A stretch of 64,000 nucleotides of DNA from Agapetus fuscipes (taxonomy: Eukaryota; Arthropoda; Insecta; Trichoptera; Glossosomatidae): NCBI GenBank assembly GCA_951799405.1, contig OX637335.1, forward strand, positions 22,634,342 to 22,698,341, read 5' to 3'. Shown here one piece after another: positions 20,346 to 30,909 of the stretch. The notes beneath the pieces are model-generated. The model made no database searches, was not told the origin of the DNA, and saw nothing but the letters and a program-made list of their open reading frames with translations. Position 1 is the stretch's first letter, and every line of letters begins with the position of its first letter. The position numbers were made by a program, and so were the translations under genes.

Positions 20346-20640
20346 GAAAATTAAACAATTGAAAAATATTATTCTGAAGATCAAAAACTTGATATTTATG
20401 AATAAACTTTAATGTATATAAACTTTTACTTTTTATTGGAAAAATAAGTTATTGCTTGTGCGCTTAATGTCGTAGGTTTATTACTAAATATAATTTTTCT
20501 ATAAAAAATATATATAAAAGTGTTACCTGGCAAACGTAAAAGAAAATTTAGGGGTTCTACAATTTACCACGCCAAAATATATATAACCTTAAGGAAAATT
20601 CTGGAATTTGATATTTTCAGAGAATTGTGCTATTTATTTA

Positions 20641-20907
20641 TTATAGGTTGGTATGAGGCTGACCACCCATACTAAAAAAAAAGGTTCACTTTGCCAATGT
20701 AACCCCTGTTTCAGGGAAGGTCGGCAAGAGTTGCAGTGCTTATGTTGATTTCAAATTTGGGTGTTTGTATTGTAGGTTCACATGCGGCATGTGGGGGCGT
20801 GAACTTATACGGGTCTGCTTAGTCTGCTTATGGGAATGCATTTAATATGAATCTTTTAAATGTAATATATCTTTCCAACGTAGATAATAGATAGCTCCAA
20901 ATAAATA
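20641..20907 (+). mobile_element. S1 retroposon
   Basis: ttataggttggtatgaggct to tctttccaacgtagataata. The 3' end plus flank (20852-20907) recurs at 21715-21768. Confidence 0.87.
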
Positions 20908-20924
20908 AATATAAATCTTATAAT

Positions 20925-21172
20925 ATAATCTATAATCTAAGTTGCAAGGATATATTCATTCAAAGCTCTCAGATGTATGCCCACAAACAAACACGTGTAG
21001 TTCGCGCTTACAAATGCTGATTGTGTGCTTACAAATAAAATCCAAACCGCAAATGAACATAAGCCCTGCAACTCTTGCCGACATTCCCTGAAACAGGGTT
21101 GACATTGGCAAAGTGAACCATTTTTTACAGTATGGGTGGTCAACCTCATACCAACCTATAAGTCAAGGAATA
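20925..21172 (-). mobile_element. S1 retroposon
   Basis: Full-length minus-strand copy from ctataatctaagttgcaagg to ccaacctataagtcaagg. Lies within a segment bounded by ~55 bp direct repeats. Confidence 0.87.
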
Positions 21173-21340
21173 CGAGTACTTAATAAATAACATTTAAGTA
21201 TAAGAATATAACAAAACCTTAAAAATAAAAATAAAGGTTTTTTTTAAAGTAAGATATTCAGAAAAATATTAAGTGAAGTATCCATGGGAATAATGTTTCG
21301 AAAGTTATACGTCAAGTTAGGTATCCAGGAAAAAATCTAA

Positions 21341-21708
21341 GGTATTCAGTGAAATATCAAGTGAGATATCCAGGGGAAAAATCTAAGGCAATCAGTGAAA
21401 TATCAAGTGAGATATCCAGGGGAAAAATCTAAGGCAATCAGTGAAATATCAAGTGAGATATCCAGGGGAAAAATCTAAGGCAATCAGTGAAATATCAAGT
21501 GAGATATCCAGGGGAAAAATCTAAGGCAATCAGTGAAATATCAAGTGAGATATCCAGGGGAAAAATCTAAGGCAATCAGTGAAATATCAAGTGAGATATC
21601 CAGGGGAAAAATCTAAGGCAATCAGTGAAATATCAAGTGAGATATCCAGGGGAAAAATCTAAGGCAATCAGTGAAATATCAAGTGAGATATCCAGGGGAA
21701 AAATCTAA
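21341..21708 (+). repeat. 46 bp tandem repeat, 8 near-identical copies
   Basis: The unit ggcaatcagtgaaatatcaa gtgagatatc caggggaaaa atctaa starts at 21341, 21387, 21433, 21479, 21525, 21571, 21617 and 21663. Only the first differs (ggtattcag). Two diverged monomers precede it (21250-21340), showing growth from older sequence. 46 is not a multiple of 3, so reading frames across it are not meaningful. Confidence 0.97.
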
Positions 21709-21769
21709 GGCATTCTTAAATGTAATATATCTTTCCAACGTAGATTATAGATACCTACAAATAAATATT

Positions 21770-22550
21770 TTTAATTCTGAAAGACATAGGTGTTTACCAA
21801 AGCCGAATGGGATTAAAACCACCAAAAGTGTAAATTTCTCTCATTCACATTCGGTAAATATAAATTATAATTAATTACTAAAATATAGCGCAGAGTCGCT
21901 ACACAGAAATCCAAAGAGCTTTGCGATAGTTTTCAGCACTTGGCAGACGCGATATACCTCACTGAAAGTTTTGCACGGCCATGAAGGGATTCCGCTTTGA
22001 GAGTCTCAACATTTATAAATCAACGTTAGTTAAGTGTGCTGCATACTTTGAGTTGAAAGAAACTGAAAAAAAAACTTTTGCAATATTAGTGCCACCTTAT
22101 ACGTAAAAGAGAATAAGTGCTGATTCACTGATTTGAGAAATCGTGGATAAAACATTATGTTGGGTGTAACTTCTCATAGTAATAACTTATAATAAAGAAG
22201 TGCTCATGACAAACTTTTAAACTACATGATTTGTACACTTTTTAACTGTGTTATCTCGTAGAAAATAGGAAAAATTTATCTGAGAAACCCATGTCAGCAC
22301 CCATTGGCACCCCTGGAGTGCCAGTGATTTTCTGGCATAGCAGTATTTCATGCGATTTTTGATCTTATTGCTGTGTAAAAACTAAAGAAAAATGAAAAAA
22401 ATTGCATTTAGTACTATGAGCGTGGATCCACGTTCGGGCGCTTGAGGGGTTAATATGTCACTTATTCAGTTTTACCTTTAGTGTATCGAAATGCACCTAG
22501 CTATGTATTTCTACACATGATTTTATAAGTATGTACAAAAATTTTAAAAT
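21770..22550. other. AT-rich unassigned sequence
   Basis: No exon signal or recognised repeat. Confidence 0.45.
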
Positions 22551-22552
22551 AC

Positions 22553-22770
22553 TCGCAAGGTCTACTCAGCTTTTACAAGAAATGAGTTCCAGGGAGCTGG
22601 AAAACCCCCACTTCAACTGAAAGTGGTTGGTGTGAGGCCGGCCCCCTTACCTGTAAAAATAAATAGGTCCCGAAGCGCCACATGCGACCCCTTCGGGGAT
22701 AACGCAGGCAAGAAGTTACACTATATGTGTAGCTTAGTTGCGTTTGCGTTATGTGTGTAGCTTAGTTGCG
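22553..22770 (+). mobile_element. S3 SINE, 5'-truncated
   Basis: gcaaggtctactcagctttt to tgtgtagcttagttgcgttt. The last ~20 bases are repeated once (gcgttatgtgtgtagcttag), suggesting slippage at the terminus. Confidence 0.87.
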
Positions 22771-22784
22771 TTTGTTTTGTTGCA

Positions 22785-23024
22785 ACTAATAGTATGAGGC
22801 TGACCACGCATACTGTAAAAAAGTTTTACTTCGCCAATGTCACCCCTGTTTCAGGGAAGTTCCGCAAGAGTTAAAGAACTTATTGTTATTTTTAAATTGG
22901 GTTTTTATGTTGTCAGTTCACATGCGGCATGTTCAAGCACGAACTTGCACGTGTCTGCTTGTAATAATGCATGTAATATAAATCTTAAATAAAACATATC
23001 TTTGCAACTTAGGTCATAGATTAT
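22785..23024 (+). mobile_element. S1 retroposon
   Basis: tagtatgaggctgaccacgc to tttgcaacttaggtcatag. The first ~15 bases are diverged. Confidence 0.84.
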
Positions 23025-23193
23025 TCAGTAGTCTAGAATGTGTTATCGCAGGTATAAAATGAATACCTTTTTCAAAAATAAAATTTAGAAGTGGGAGAAC
23101 TAAACTAACGGTAGTTTAGAAGGCTCGCGTTTTATAGTTAACGATCATCTTTAGCTGATAGGGTGGCGTATACATTCTTCTCACCAGTACCCA

Positions 23194-23323
23194 AAGCATA
23201 CAACTCAACCACAGCATTTACCATAATGTGTATGGAAAATAAAACAGCGCCTTCAGTAGGCGTTTTAAGTTACATATTGTTTTATTAAAACGCTGTTATT
23301 CCGTTTAAACTTAACGTATACTT
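23194..23323. mobile_element. Small TIR element (MITE), family M4
   Basis: gcatacaactcaaccacagc ... ttaacgtatac. It shares its interior (aaataaaacagcgccttcag, ttttaagttacat) with the copies at 25991 and 26140. Confidence 0.55.
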
Positions 23324-23634
23324 CTTGAGGAACAGGGTTGTGCGAACATCGTGTCGTTAAGACAGCGATAAACCGTTGTGTTTAAGTACGCACAGCCTTT
23401 ATTCATAGACGAGCTTACAGTTTGCCACCCCTGTTTGAGAATGGGAGGCATGATTTTTGAGTTTTATTTTCTGTTACGTTTTTATTAATAAAAAAAACAC
23501 GTTTAATGTTGTTATTATCAACTGGGGAGTGATCGGCATTTATTTTTTCCTTTTTTAGTGCGTAGAAGACATTTAAATTGAAAATTCATAATATCGTTAT
23601 TATTGTTAGGAAGGTTATTTAGATGGGTAGATAA

Positions 23635-23702
23635 GACCGGTCTGTAGTCTAGTGGTACCGATTCGTCGTGGGCTCGAATCCCGGCGAAGCAAAAAAAAAT
23701 AC
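23635..23702 (+). mobile_element. S2 SINE head fragment
   Basis: gaccggtctgtagtctagtg, gctcgaatcccggcgaagca and an A-run: a tRNA-like head with A and B boxes only, followed immediately by an S3 copy on the other strand. Confidence 0.7.
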
Positions 23703-23707
23703 TGCGG

Positions 23708-24006
23708 AAGCTTCTTGCCGCGTTATCCCCGAAAAGTTCGCACGTGGCGATTAACAACCCATGTATTTTTTGGAGGTAAGTGGGCCTCACGCTAACTATT
23801 TGATTTGAAGTAGGTGTTTCCCAGCTCCCGAAGTTGCTGGTATTCATTTCTTGTGAAGACTGAGTAAACCTTGCCGGTATTTTATTTTGGGTTTGAAATA
23901 AACACCGAAACGGGAAATAGTTTCTGACACCCTCGCCTCGGTGAGACCCGAACCCGAGCTCTTGGCACGGAAGGCAATCACTCTACCAACTGAGTTATCG
24001 ACCGGA
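23708..24006 (-). mobile_element. S3 SINE, near full length
   Basis: Head tccggtcgataactcagttg and body taaaataccggcaaggttta on the minus strand. The duplicated ctcgcctcgg in the head (23929-23941) is specific to this copy. Confidence 0.87.
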
Positions 24007-24009
24007 CTT

Positions 24010-24650
24010 GTAAAAATCTGGTTGTTAAAACTTTTCTTTAGGTAGTTTTAAAGCACCTGCCATTACCTAATGATAATTTTCATGAAAATACTTTACTTTT
24101 CTCCACAAGTATTTTTACGTTGATTAACGATAGCTTTAAATTACTCCTGGTAATATTAATTTCTTAGGAAATAGTTATATTTTAATTACTCTTGTAATTG
24201 CTTCATTGTATTACTTTTCCCATTTATTTTTTAATAACAACTCAGCTTTAAAATTCCAACATGTACTAGTAAAATTATGTATAAATATACATATACAAAA
24301 ACCTTTTGTCTTTTACCTATTTGAGTCTGTTAGGTAGGAATCCACATGAGTAGTCGGTTTGTTTGAGAAAATTTCTCCCAAACATGATTTTGTTTGCTTT
24401 GATGTTCCCCCGCCCAGTTTTCAGCATCGTTATTTTCAGTTTGCGGGTCACTAGGTTTCAATAACAGCGAACAATATAATTGTTGCTGCCCTTACATATG
24501 CTTACTAACTACCCCAACGATTTATTCCTCTCTTTTAACATTCGCCCTTTCAACATTGTAAAATAAAAAATACAGTTGACTGCACATGACTTACTAGCAT
24601 AAAATAAGGGTCGCCAGGTCGTTTCAATTTTCATGTATTTTCTTCTTCTT
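24010..24650. other. AT-rich unassigned sequence
   Basis: Nothing recognisable. Confidence 0.45.
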
Positions 24651-24654
24651 CTTA

Positions 24655-25125
24655 ATCCTATTCCTCATTACTGAGGGTTGTGCCCCTTGTGGAAGCAACC
24701 AATCTTCTCCAGCTCTCCCTCGACTGCGCTGCCCGCAACGCTCCAACTACCGAGGTGCCTGCTGCTGTCTTCACTTGATCGGTCCATCGTGTGGGGGATC
24801 TACCTCTTCCTCTCTTCCCCTCCAAGTTACCGATCACAACCAGTCGTTCCAGGATATCCTCATTTCCACGGACAACGTGTCCGAAGAACTGAAGAATACG
24901 GCGTGTACACATGTTGGCCAGAGTTAAGCCATCCAAACGCATCTCCCGACGAATGGACTCATTGGTGCGTCTAGCCGTCCATGGGATTCGAAGCATGCGC
25001 CTCCAGCACCACATTTCAAAAGCGTCAATTTTTCTTCTTTCTGCTGCTTTTATGGTCCATGTTTCAGCAGCATAGAGAAAAATAGAGTGGACCAGACTCC
25101 TGACAACGCAACTACGCAACTAGTA
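24655..25125 (-). mobile_element. LINE C-terminal region, 153 codons open (RTE-like)
   Basis: The longest intact LINE reading frame here. Minus strand: SLVHSIFLYAAETWTIKAAE, MWCWRRMLRIPWTARRTNES, LQFFGHVVRGNEDILERLVV, then GKRGRGRSPTRWTDQVK and AAQSRESWRRLV. YGAETW-type, MWCWRRMLRIPW-R-TN and FGHV-R...GRR-RGR-P-RW are classical C-terminal motifs of RTE-group reverse transcriptases. 5'-truncated at 25125. A much more decayed copy lies at 46765-47085. Confidence 0.88.
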
Positions 25126-25221
25126 GTAACTAGTGACAAGCGTATGTATTTATTCATGTATTTTATTTTGTATCATTAATGAAGGTGATCTGTTGAGTAA
25201 TTTTTATTTTGCAAGATTATC

Positions 25222-25350
25222 ATTTTACTCGGCCTTCATAAGAAGTGAGAACCAGGAAACTGGGGAACCTCCACATCAACTGAAGTGGTTGACGTGAGGC
25301 CGACGCCTTTACCTGTAAAAGAAAATAGGTTCCACTCGCCACATGACTGA
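25222..25350 (+). mobile_element. S3 SINE fragment
   Basis: ctcggccttcataagaagtg to ggttccactcgccacatgac. Head and terminus are lacking. Joined directly to the LINE/S1 3' end that follows. Confidence 0.75.
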
Positions 25351-25351
25351 C

Positions 25352-25767
25352 TGACTCTGGAGGAAATGAAAGAAGTATGTAAAGACAGAAAGAAATGGCG
25401 GTTGATCTGTAATGTTGACGGCTAGGGTTAATTAAATTGGAATTGTTGTAGTTTTTATGTCCATACGTGTTGTTATTTATTGATTTAAAAAATGTAACAA
25501 TTGTCTTGTATGATCCTTGACTTATAGGTTGGTATGCGGTTGACCACCCATGCTGTAAAAATGGTTCATTTTGCCAATGCCCCTGTTTCAGGGAAGGACG
25601 GCAAGAGTTGCAGGGTGTATGTTCATTTGAGATTTGATTTTTATGTTGTAAGTTTACATGCGGCATGTGCAAGTGCAAACTTGTACGTGTCTGCTTGTGA
25701 GAATGCATATAATGTGAATTTCCAATGTAACATATCTTTGCAACTTAGATTAGATTAGATTAGATAT
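25352..25767 (+). mobile_element. LINE 3' end with S1 unit
   Basis: Frame TLEEMKEVCKDRKKWRLICN then VDG and a stop at 25424 gives the last ~22 codons of a LINE. It is followed by ~90 bp of 3' UTR and a complete S1 unit (from 25512) ending (TTAGA)3. Confidence 0.85.
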
Positions 25768-25990
25768 GCGAGTCTTTCCGGGAAATTGCATCATATAGGT
25801 ATGTAGTTTAGTTGCCGCTTTTCCGGGAAACAAAGACTTTTCCTGACGCTTATAATTTCCTTGATAATTCAATTCACCACTATAATTCATTCAACTGAAG
25901 GAAATCATTGTACGGCTTAAAGTCGCACTGCTGAAATATCCGATGGACTATTCGGCCTGTGAGAGCTTCTTTGTCTCCTCACAGTACCCA

Positions 25991-26133
25991 AGTATACAAC
26001 TCTTCACGTAAACTCAACAAGAGCGTTAACTAAAATAAAAATATAACTGTAACAGCGTCTCAATGCACCTTTTTAGGTTCCATATATTTTTGGCTAAACG
26101 AAATGACTAAGTAAAAACGTACAGTTGTATACT
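25991..26133. mobile_element. MITE family M4, copy with 11 bp TIRs
   Basis: AGTATACAACT at 25991 is exactly complemented by AGTTGTATACT ending at 26133. Adjacent to a second related copy (26140-26275). Confidence 0.65.
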
Positions 26134-26139
26134 TATAAA

Positions 26140-26275
26140 GCGATACGCTTTAACTCAACCAAAGCGTTTACCAAAAACTTATGAAAAATAAAACAGTGCT
26201 TCAATTGAGTGTTTTAGGTTACATGTATTTTTTGGGGAAACGCTTCGTTTGTGTTGAAACGTAAAGTTGTATATT
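26140..26275. mobile_element. MITE family M4, second tandem copy
   Basis: gcgatacgctttaactcaac ... acgtaaagttgtata. It shares aaataaaacagtgcttcaat and tgttttaggttacat with the other two copies. Confidence 0.55.
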
Positions 26276-26589
26276 CGGAGAACAGAATTTGTCTAGGGAT
26301 GGCATTGTCCCCGAGACCACAAATGAGCTGCCAGACCACACATTATCCAGAATAAAGTTGCCAACAACTCCTAATGCCATTATCCTCTGAAACGTACTTA
26401 CAATTTACTCTCTTACAATACATCCTTTTCGGACCTTTTTATCATGCTTTCTCTTACGCGGCCGTTTATTTTTAAAATTTCCCTCGAAATCCAATTTTGC
26501 TGGAAAGAGTAGATCTTTATTTTATTTGTATAATATTATATGTGAATTTAATTATGCATGTATTTAAAACTATCTTCATAATCACGTTT

Positions 26590-26772
26590 TAAACGCAGTG
26601 CATCTGTTTTATTGGTTGTTATCTTCTTGTAAAGTCAGTGCCTTGTGCTAGCCATCTGTCTCTATTGGTTGTTTTCCTCTTGTAAAGGCAGTGTCTTGAG
26701 CTAGTCATCTATCTCTGTTGGTTGCTATCTTCTTGTGAAGTCAGTGCCTTGTGCTAGCCATCTGTCTCTGTT

Positions 26773-26818
<46 letters not shown>

Positions 26819-27145
26819 ATGTTATCCTGTTGTAAAGGCAGTGCGTTGTTCTAGCTATCTGTCTCTTTGGTTGTTATCTTCTTGTGAAGTCAGTGGCATG
26901 TGCTAGCCATCTGTCTCTGTTGGTTGTTATCCTCTTGTAAAGGCATTGCGTGGTTCTAGCTATCTGTCTCTTTGGTTGTTATCTTCTTGTGAAGTCAGTG
27001 CCTTGTGCTAGCCATCTGTCTCTGGTTGTTATCCTCTTGTAAAGGCAGTGCGTTGTTCTAGCTGACTGTCTCTTTGGTTGTTATCATCTTGTGAAGGCAG
27101 TGCCTTGTGCTAGCTATCTCTCTACTTTGGTTGCTATCTTTGGTA
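26590..27145 (+). repeat. ~53 bp minisatellite with alternating monomers and a T40 run
   Basis: About ten monomers. Two types alternate (gtgaagtcagtgccttgtgc tagccatctg and gtaaaggcagtgcgttgttc tagctatctg), giving a ~105 bp higher-order unit. A run of 40 T (26775-26814) interrupts one monomer. Confidence 0.88.
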
Positions 27146-27666
27146 GCACTTTAGAGCTACAAATAGAAGGAGACATCCCTGAACCGCTTCAAATCCTGGA
27201 AGCTTGAAGTTCGTGGACAAACCTCTCTAGATTATTCTTATAAGATTTTACTGAAAAAGGTACAATGCCCATAAAACTATCCTTTGAACAGTATTTTTTT
27301 TATCATTATTTACAAAATAACTTATAATATTTCTATATACTCACATGCTTTATTGTGACTATATCTTTTCTTTAACTGGTTTTATTTTTAAAAGTAATAA
27401 AGAATGCTTCCTTTTTAATTATCTACGTTTTTTTGTTAAAACCCTCCCTTCAAAATTCATCGTAGCATATTTTTAATGACGGCCTACATTTGCTTTATTT
27501 TTATCAACTTTCTGTAAACAATAAAGGTTATTCAACTCTTGGATAATATAGTTATTTGGAAATCTTCTATTTTATTTTATCAATTCATCTCATCTGATGG
27601 TATTCATAAAAAGCCTCGGAATGTTTCCTTGCATACCATGAATGTCCGCTACGAGGCATGGGAATA

Positions 27667-28069
27667 GTTCTGTACCTTACAGCATAGACAACGGAAGTCC
27701 ACTTTTTTGCGTTTTTGAGTTAATGATGCAGAAATTCTTATAATTAGCTGTTCTATAATTGGTAAAAATATTGGAGTCCTCGGACTCATAGTTACTGAGA
27801 CATCAAGTGTAATAAATATGGGATGCACATAAAAGTGCGAGCATAAACCACGGAAGTTCCACGTACGTTGTTCATGCTCTAAGCGGAAAACATTATTTCA
27901 CATAAATAAATATTGATAAAAGAAGAGAAACAGTTTTTACGTATCAAAAATATCTCGTCTAGTTTAGAAGTTATGATGGTTTTATAAAAGTGCACATTTT
28001 CACTAAAACTCGTCTCCTGCACATTTTACTAAATGTGACTACCGTTGTTTATGCTCTAAGGTACAGAGT
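27667..28069. mobile_element. TIR element (MITE) family M5, ~400 bp
   Basis: gttctgtaccttacagcata gacaacgg at the left is complemented by ccgttgtttatgctctaagg tacagag at the right (~30 bp with 3-4 mismatches). A second, internal inverted pair (gagcataaaccacggaag / cgttgttcatgctc, 27839-27876) repeats the TIR motif. Confidence 0.68.
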
Positions 28070-28284
28070 TTTGTATGGGCTCACTGGAAGGGTAACGTTG
28101 AATGGCCGGTTTGCAGTGCGCGATACATAGATCTAGCCTAGGCCCTAGGGGGTGAAATATTGGGGGAAGGTGGTGCGTGTGGGGTGCACCCTAACATCTA
28201 GAACATGGACGTCTCTAAACTCGACAGGTTAGGAAGGAAAGTGGATGAAAAAAATGTCTGTAAAGAAGTTGAGCACGACAGTTG

Positions 28285-28350
28285 AACTACTAAGAGGGAT
28301 CTTAAGATGTGATTCATACGAAAGCAGCGCTCACCAAATAAATCATCCGT
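28285..28350 (+). mobile_element. LINE/S2 3' tail fragment
   Basis: agagggatcttaagatgtga then agcgctcaccaaataaatca matches the 3' tail of the S2 copy at 55135 and of the LINE at 63225-64000. Confidence 0.55.
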
Positions 28351-28425
28351 GCATTAATAAAAATAAACTGTATAGAACCAAAACAATTATAATTAGGCAC
28401 TGTTTTATTTTCACTCGCAAACGCA

Positions 28426-28722
28426 TCGCAACTAAGCTACACATATAATGTAACTTCTTGCCGGGTTATCCCCGAAGGGTTTCTAATTTTTACAGGTAAG
28501 GGGGCCGGCCTTACGCCAACCCCTTCAGTTGAAGTTGGGGATTCCCAGCACCCAAGAAGACTGGTACTCATTTGTTGTGAAGGCTGAGTTAACCTTGTCA
28601 GTATTTTGGTTTGGATTTGAAATAAACACCGAAACGGGAAATAATTTCAGACACCCTCGGTGGGATTCGAACCTGATCTCTCGGCATGGAATGCGAGCAT
28701 TCTACTAACTGAGCCGTTAACC
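28426..28722 (-). mobile_element. S3 SINE, near full length
   Basis: Minus strand: gttagtagaatgctcgcatt and ggttcgaatcccaccgaggg, the body, and gtgtagcttagttgcgatgc. Good preservation. Confidence 0.86.
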
Positions 28723-28887
28723 ACGTTGAAAAATCAATATTAAAGAAACTTCTACATAATCCACTAAAAAAATTGTAATAGGTATGCTATAAATAATATT
28801 CAGAGACAGTAATATCCCAGTTTTATTTTGTTGTTGTTATGCCTATAAAATCAATCCTACTTAATTTTCAATATCATGATATATCAT

Positions 28888-29381
28888 GACCGGTCCATAG
28901 TTCAGTGGTAACATTTCGGACTCTGAATGGGAAGGTTGTGGGTTCGATTCCCGGCGGAGCACAAAAAATATACCATTTATATTTTCAAATTTGCTCCTCG
29001 CTGGGTTGAAAAATTTATAAAACCTTTACCAATGACCGGTCACCAAAGGTCCATCCAGCCTTACAGCAACTGGGTCTTGGTTGAGAATTGGCGCTTTGTA
29101 GCGACGACGATCAAGCTCGTAAAAAGGTCGATAGCTCAATTGGTAGAATGCTTGCATTCCATGCCGAGAGCATGGGTTCGATCTCAAGGCTTACTCAGCG
29201 TTCACAATAATTGAGAACCAGCCGTCCCGGGAGCTGGGAAACCCCCACTTCAACTGAAAGTGGTTCGTGTGAGGCCGGCCCCCTTACCTGTAAAAATAAA
29301 TAGGTCCCGAATCGCCACATGCGACCCCTTCGGGGATAACGCAGGCAAGAAGTTACACTATATGTGTAGCTTAGTTGCATT
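28888..29381 (+). mobile_element. S2-S3 dimeric SINE, complete
   Basis: S2 head gaccggtccatagttcagtg / gggttcgattcccggcggag, body gctgggttgaaaaatttata, central domain ggtccatccagccttacagc. The S3 head gatagctcaattggtagaat starts at 29127, and the S3 body and terminus gtgtagcttagttgca end the element. Same architecture as 17496-17989. Confidence 0.9.
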
Positions 29382-29384
29382 ATG

Positions 29385-29700
29385 ATCTGAAAGAGTTTAA
29401 AAAATAATATCGATGGAATATATTTTTTGTGGAAATCAGTACTCTTTAGAATTTGAGTTTTCTCCAAATTGTCTTTTTTTCCGTAAGCTACCTTTGCTGG
29501 ATACAATTCTCAGCAGGTAGGCGATTTATTTAGTCTCTCTCTCTCTCTCCCGTACGCTGGCTGCCTCGCATCATATGTTAAGCGGAGGACGGTCGTTCCG
29601 ATAGAATGATGGCGGAGGCAACATCTCCAAACCAAATTTGCGGAATCGCCGATCTGTATTTATGAGACTCTGTTTTTTATGATTCCCTCTATCTCCCTTT
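29385..29700. other. Unassigned sequence with short (TC)n
   Basis: A (TC)7-8 microsatellite at 29534-29549; otherwise nothing recognised. Confidence 0.5.
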
Positions 29701-29704
29701 TTTC

Positions 29705-30905
29705 CTCCTCTCTGGCATATGTCTGATTTCTGCTGGCATTTTACCGCTTACCTTTGGGATCGTGTCACGACAAAATATCCATTGAAAGAATGTCCACTGA
29801 CATAATATCCATTGACAAAATGTCCACGCAACAGAATGCCCCTTTTTTTTCTCCTCTCTGGCATATGTCTGATTTCTGCTGGCATTTTACCGCTTAGGTA
29901 CCTTTGGGATCGTGTCACGACAAAATGTCCACTGACATTATATCCATTGACAAAATGTCCACGCAACAGAATGTCCATTGACAGAATGCCCCTTTTTTAC
30001 TCCTCTCTGGCATGTCTGAGTTCTGCTGACATTTTACCGCTTACCTTTTGGATCGTGCCACGACAAAATGTCCATTGACGGAAGTCCACGCGACACAATG
30101 TCCATTCACAAAATGTCCACGACACAAAATGTTCACCGACATAGTGTTCACCGATATAATGCCCACCGACCGAATGCCCATTCACAAAATGTCCAGGACA
30201 CAAAATGCCCACCGACATTATGTCCACCGACAAAATGTTTACCGACACAATGTCCACAGACAAAATGTCCATTGACAAAATGTCCACCGACATAATTTCC
30301 ACCGAAAAAATGTATTAAAAATCATATAATATTCGACCGGTTCATAGTTTAGTGATTAACACGACTGACTCGTAAATGGAGGGTTGTGGGTTCGAATCCT
30401 AATAGAAAAATACACCATTTATATTTTCAAATATTCTCTTTGCTGGGTAAAAAAATTAATATACCTTTACCAATGACCGATCACTGAGGTTCATCCAGCC
30501 TTACAGCAACTGGGTCTTGCTTGAGAATTGGTGCTTTGTAACGACGACCGAGCTCGTAAAAAGTCCATGCCGAGAGCAAGGGTTCGATCCCCACCGAGGG
30601 TGTCCGAAATGATTTCCCGTTTCGGTGTCTTTTTCAAACCCAAAATACTCAGCCTTCACAAGAAATGAGACCCAGCCCCCGGGAGCTGGTAAACCCCCAC
30701 TTCAACTGAAAGTAGTTGGTGCGAGGTTGGTCCCCGTACCCGTAAAAATAATTATGTCCCGAATCGCCACATGCGACCCTTTCGGAGATAACACAGGCAA
30801 GAAGTTATGTGTAGCTTAATTGCGTAGACATTTTGTCGGTGGACATTTTGTCTCGTGGACATTTTGTCGGGTGGACATTTTTTCAATGGCCATCTTGTCG
30901 TGGAA
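29705..30905. mobile_element. Foldback element FB-A, locus 2, with partial triplication and nested SINE dimer
   Basis: Left arm 29761-30311: ~35 repeats of the type gacaaaatgtccaccgacat. Right arm 30825-30905: the complement (gacattttgtcggtggacat ... catcttgtcgtggaa). A ~147 bp unit (unique flank tctctggcatatgtctgatt plus the first repeats) occurs three times (29705, 29850, 30000). The flank ACCTTTGGGAT on the left and ACCTTCTGGGAT on the right (30903-30914) may be its target duplication. Open frames in all phases of the 15 bp repeats are artefacts. Confidence 0.8.
30335..30822 (+). mobile_element. S2-S3 dimeric SINE nested in foldback element
   Basis: S2 head gaccggttcatagtttagtg, central domain gttcatccagccttacagca, then an S3 head with most of its A-box half deleted (aaaaagtccatgccgagagc), S3 body and a shortened terminus. 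It sits between left and right FB-A arms. Confidence 0.85.
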
Positions 30906-30909
30906 CCTT

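Noticed and set aside
21341..21708. CRISPR-like array
   Set aside because: Repeats are contiguous with no unique spacers, and the context is eukaryotic.
29748..30302. Open frames through gacaaaatgtccacc repeats on both strands
   Set aside because: Same artefact of a 15 bp repeat unit in foldback arms.
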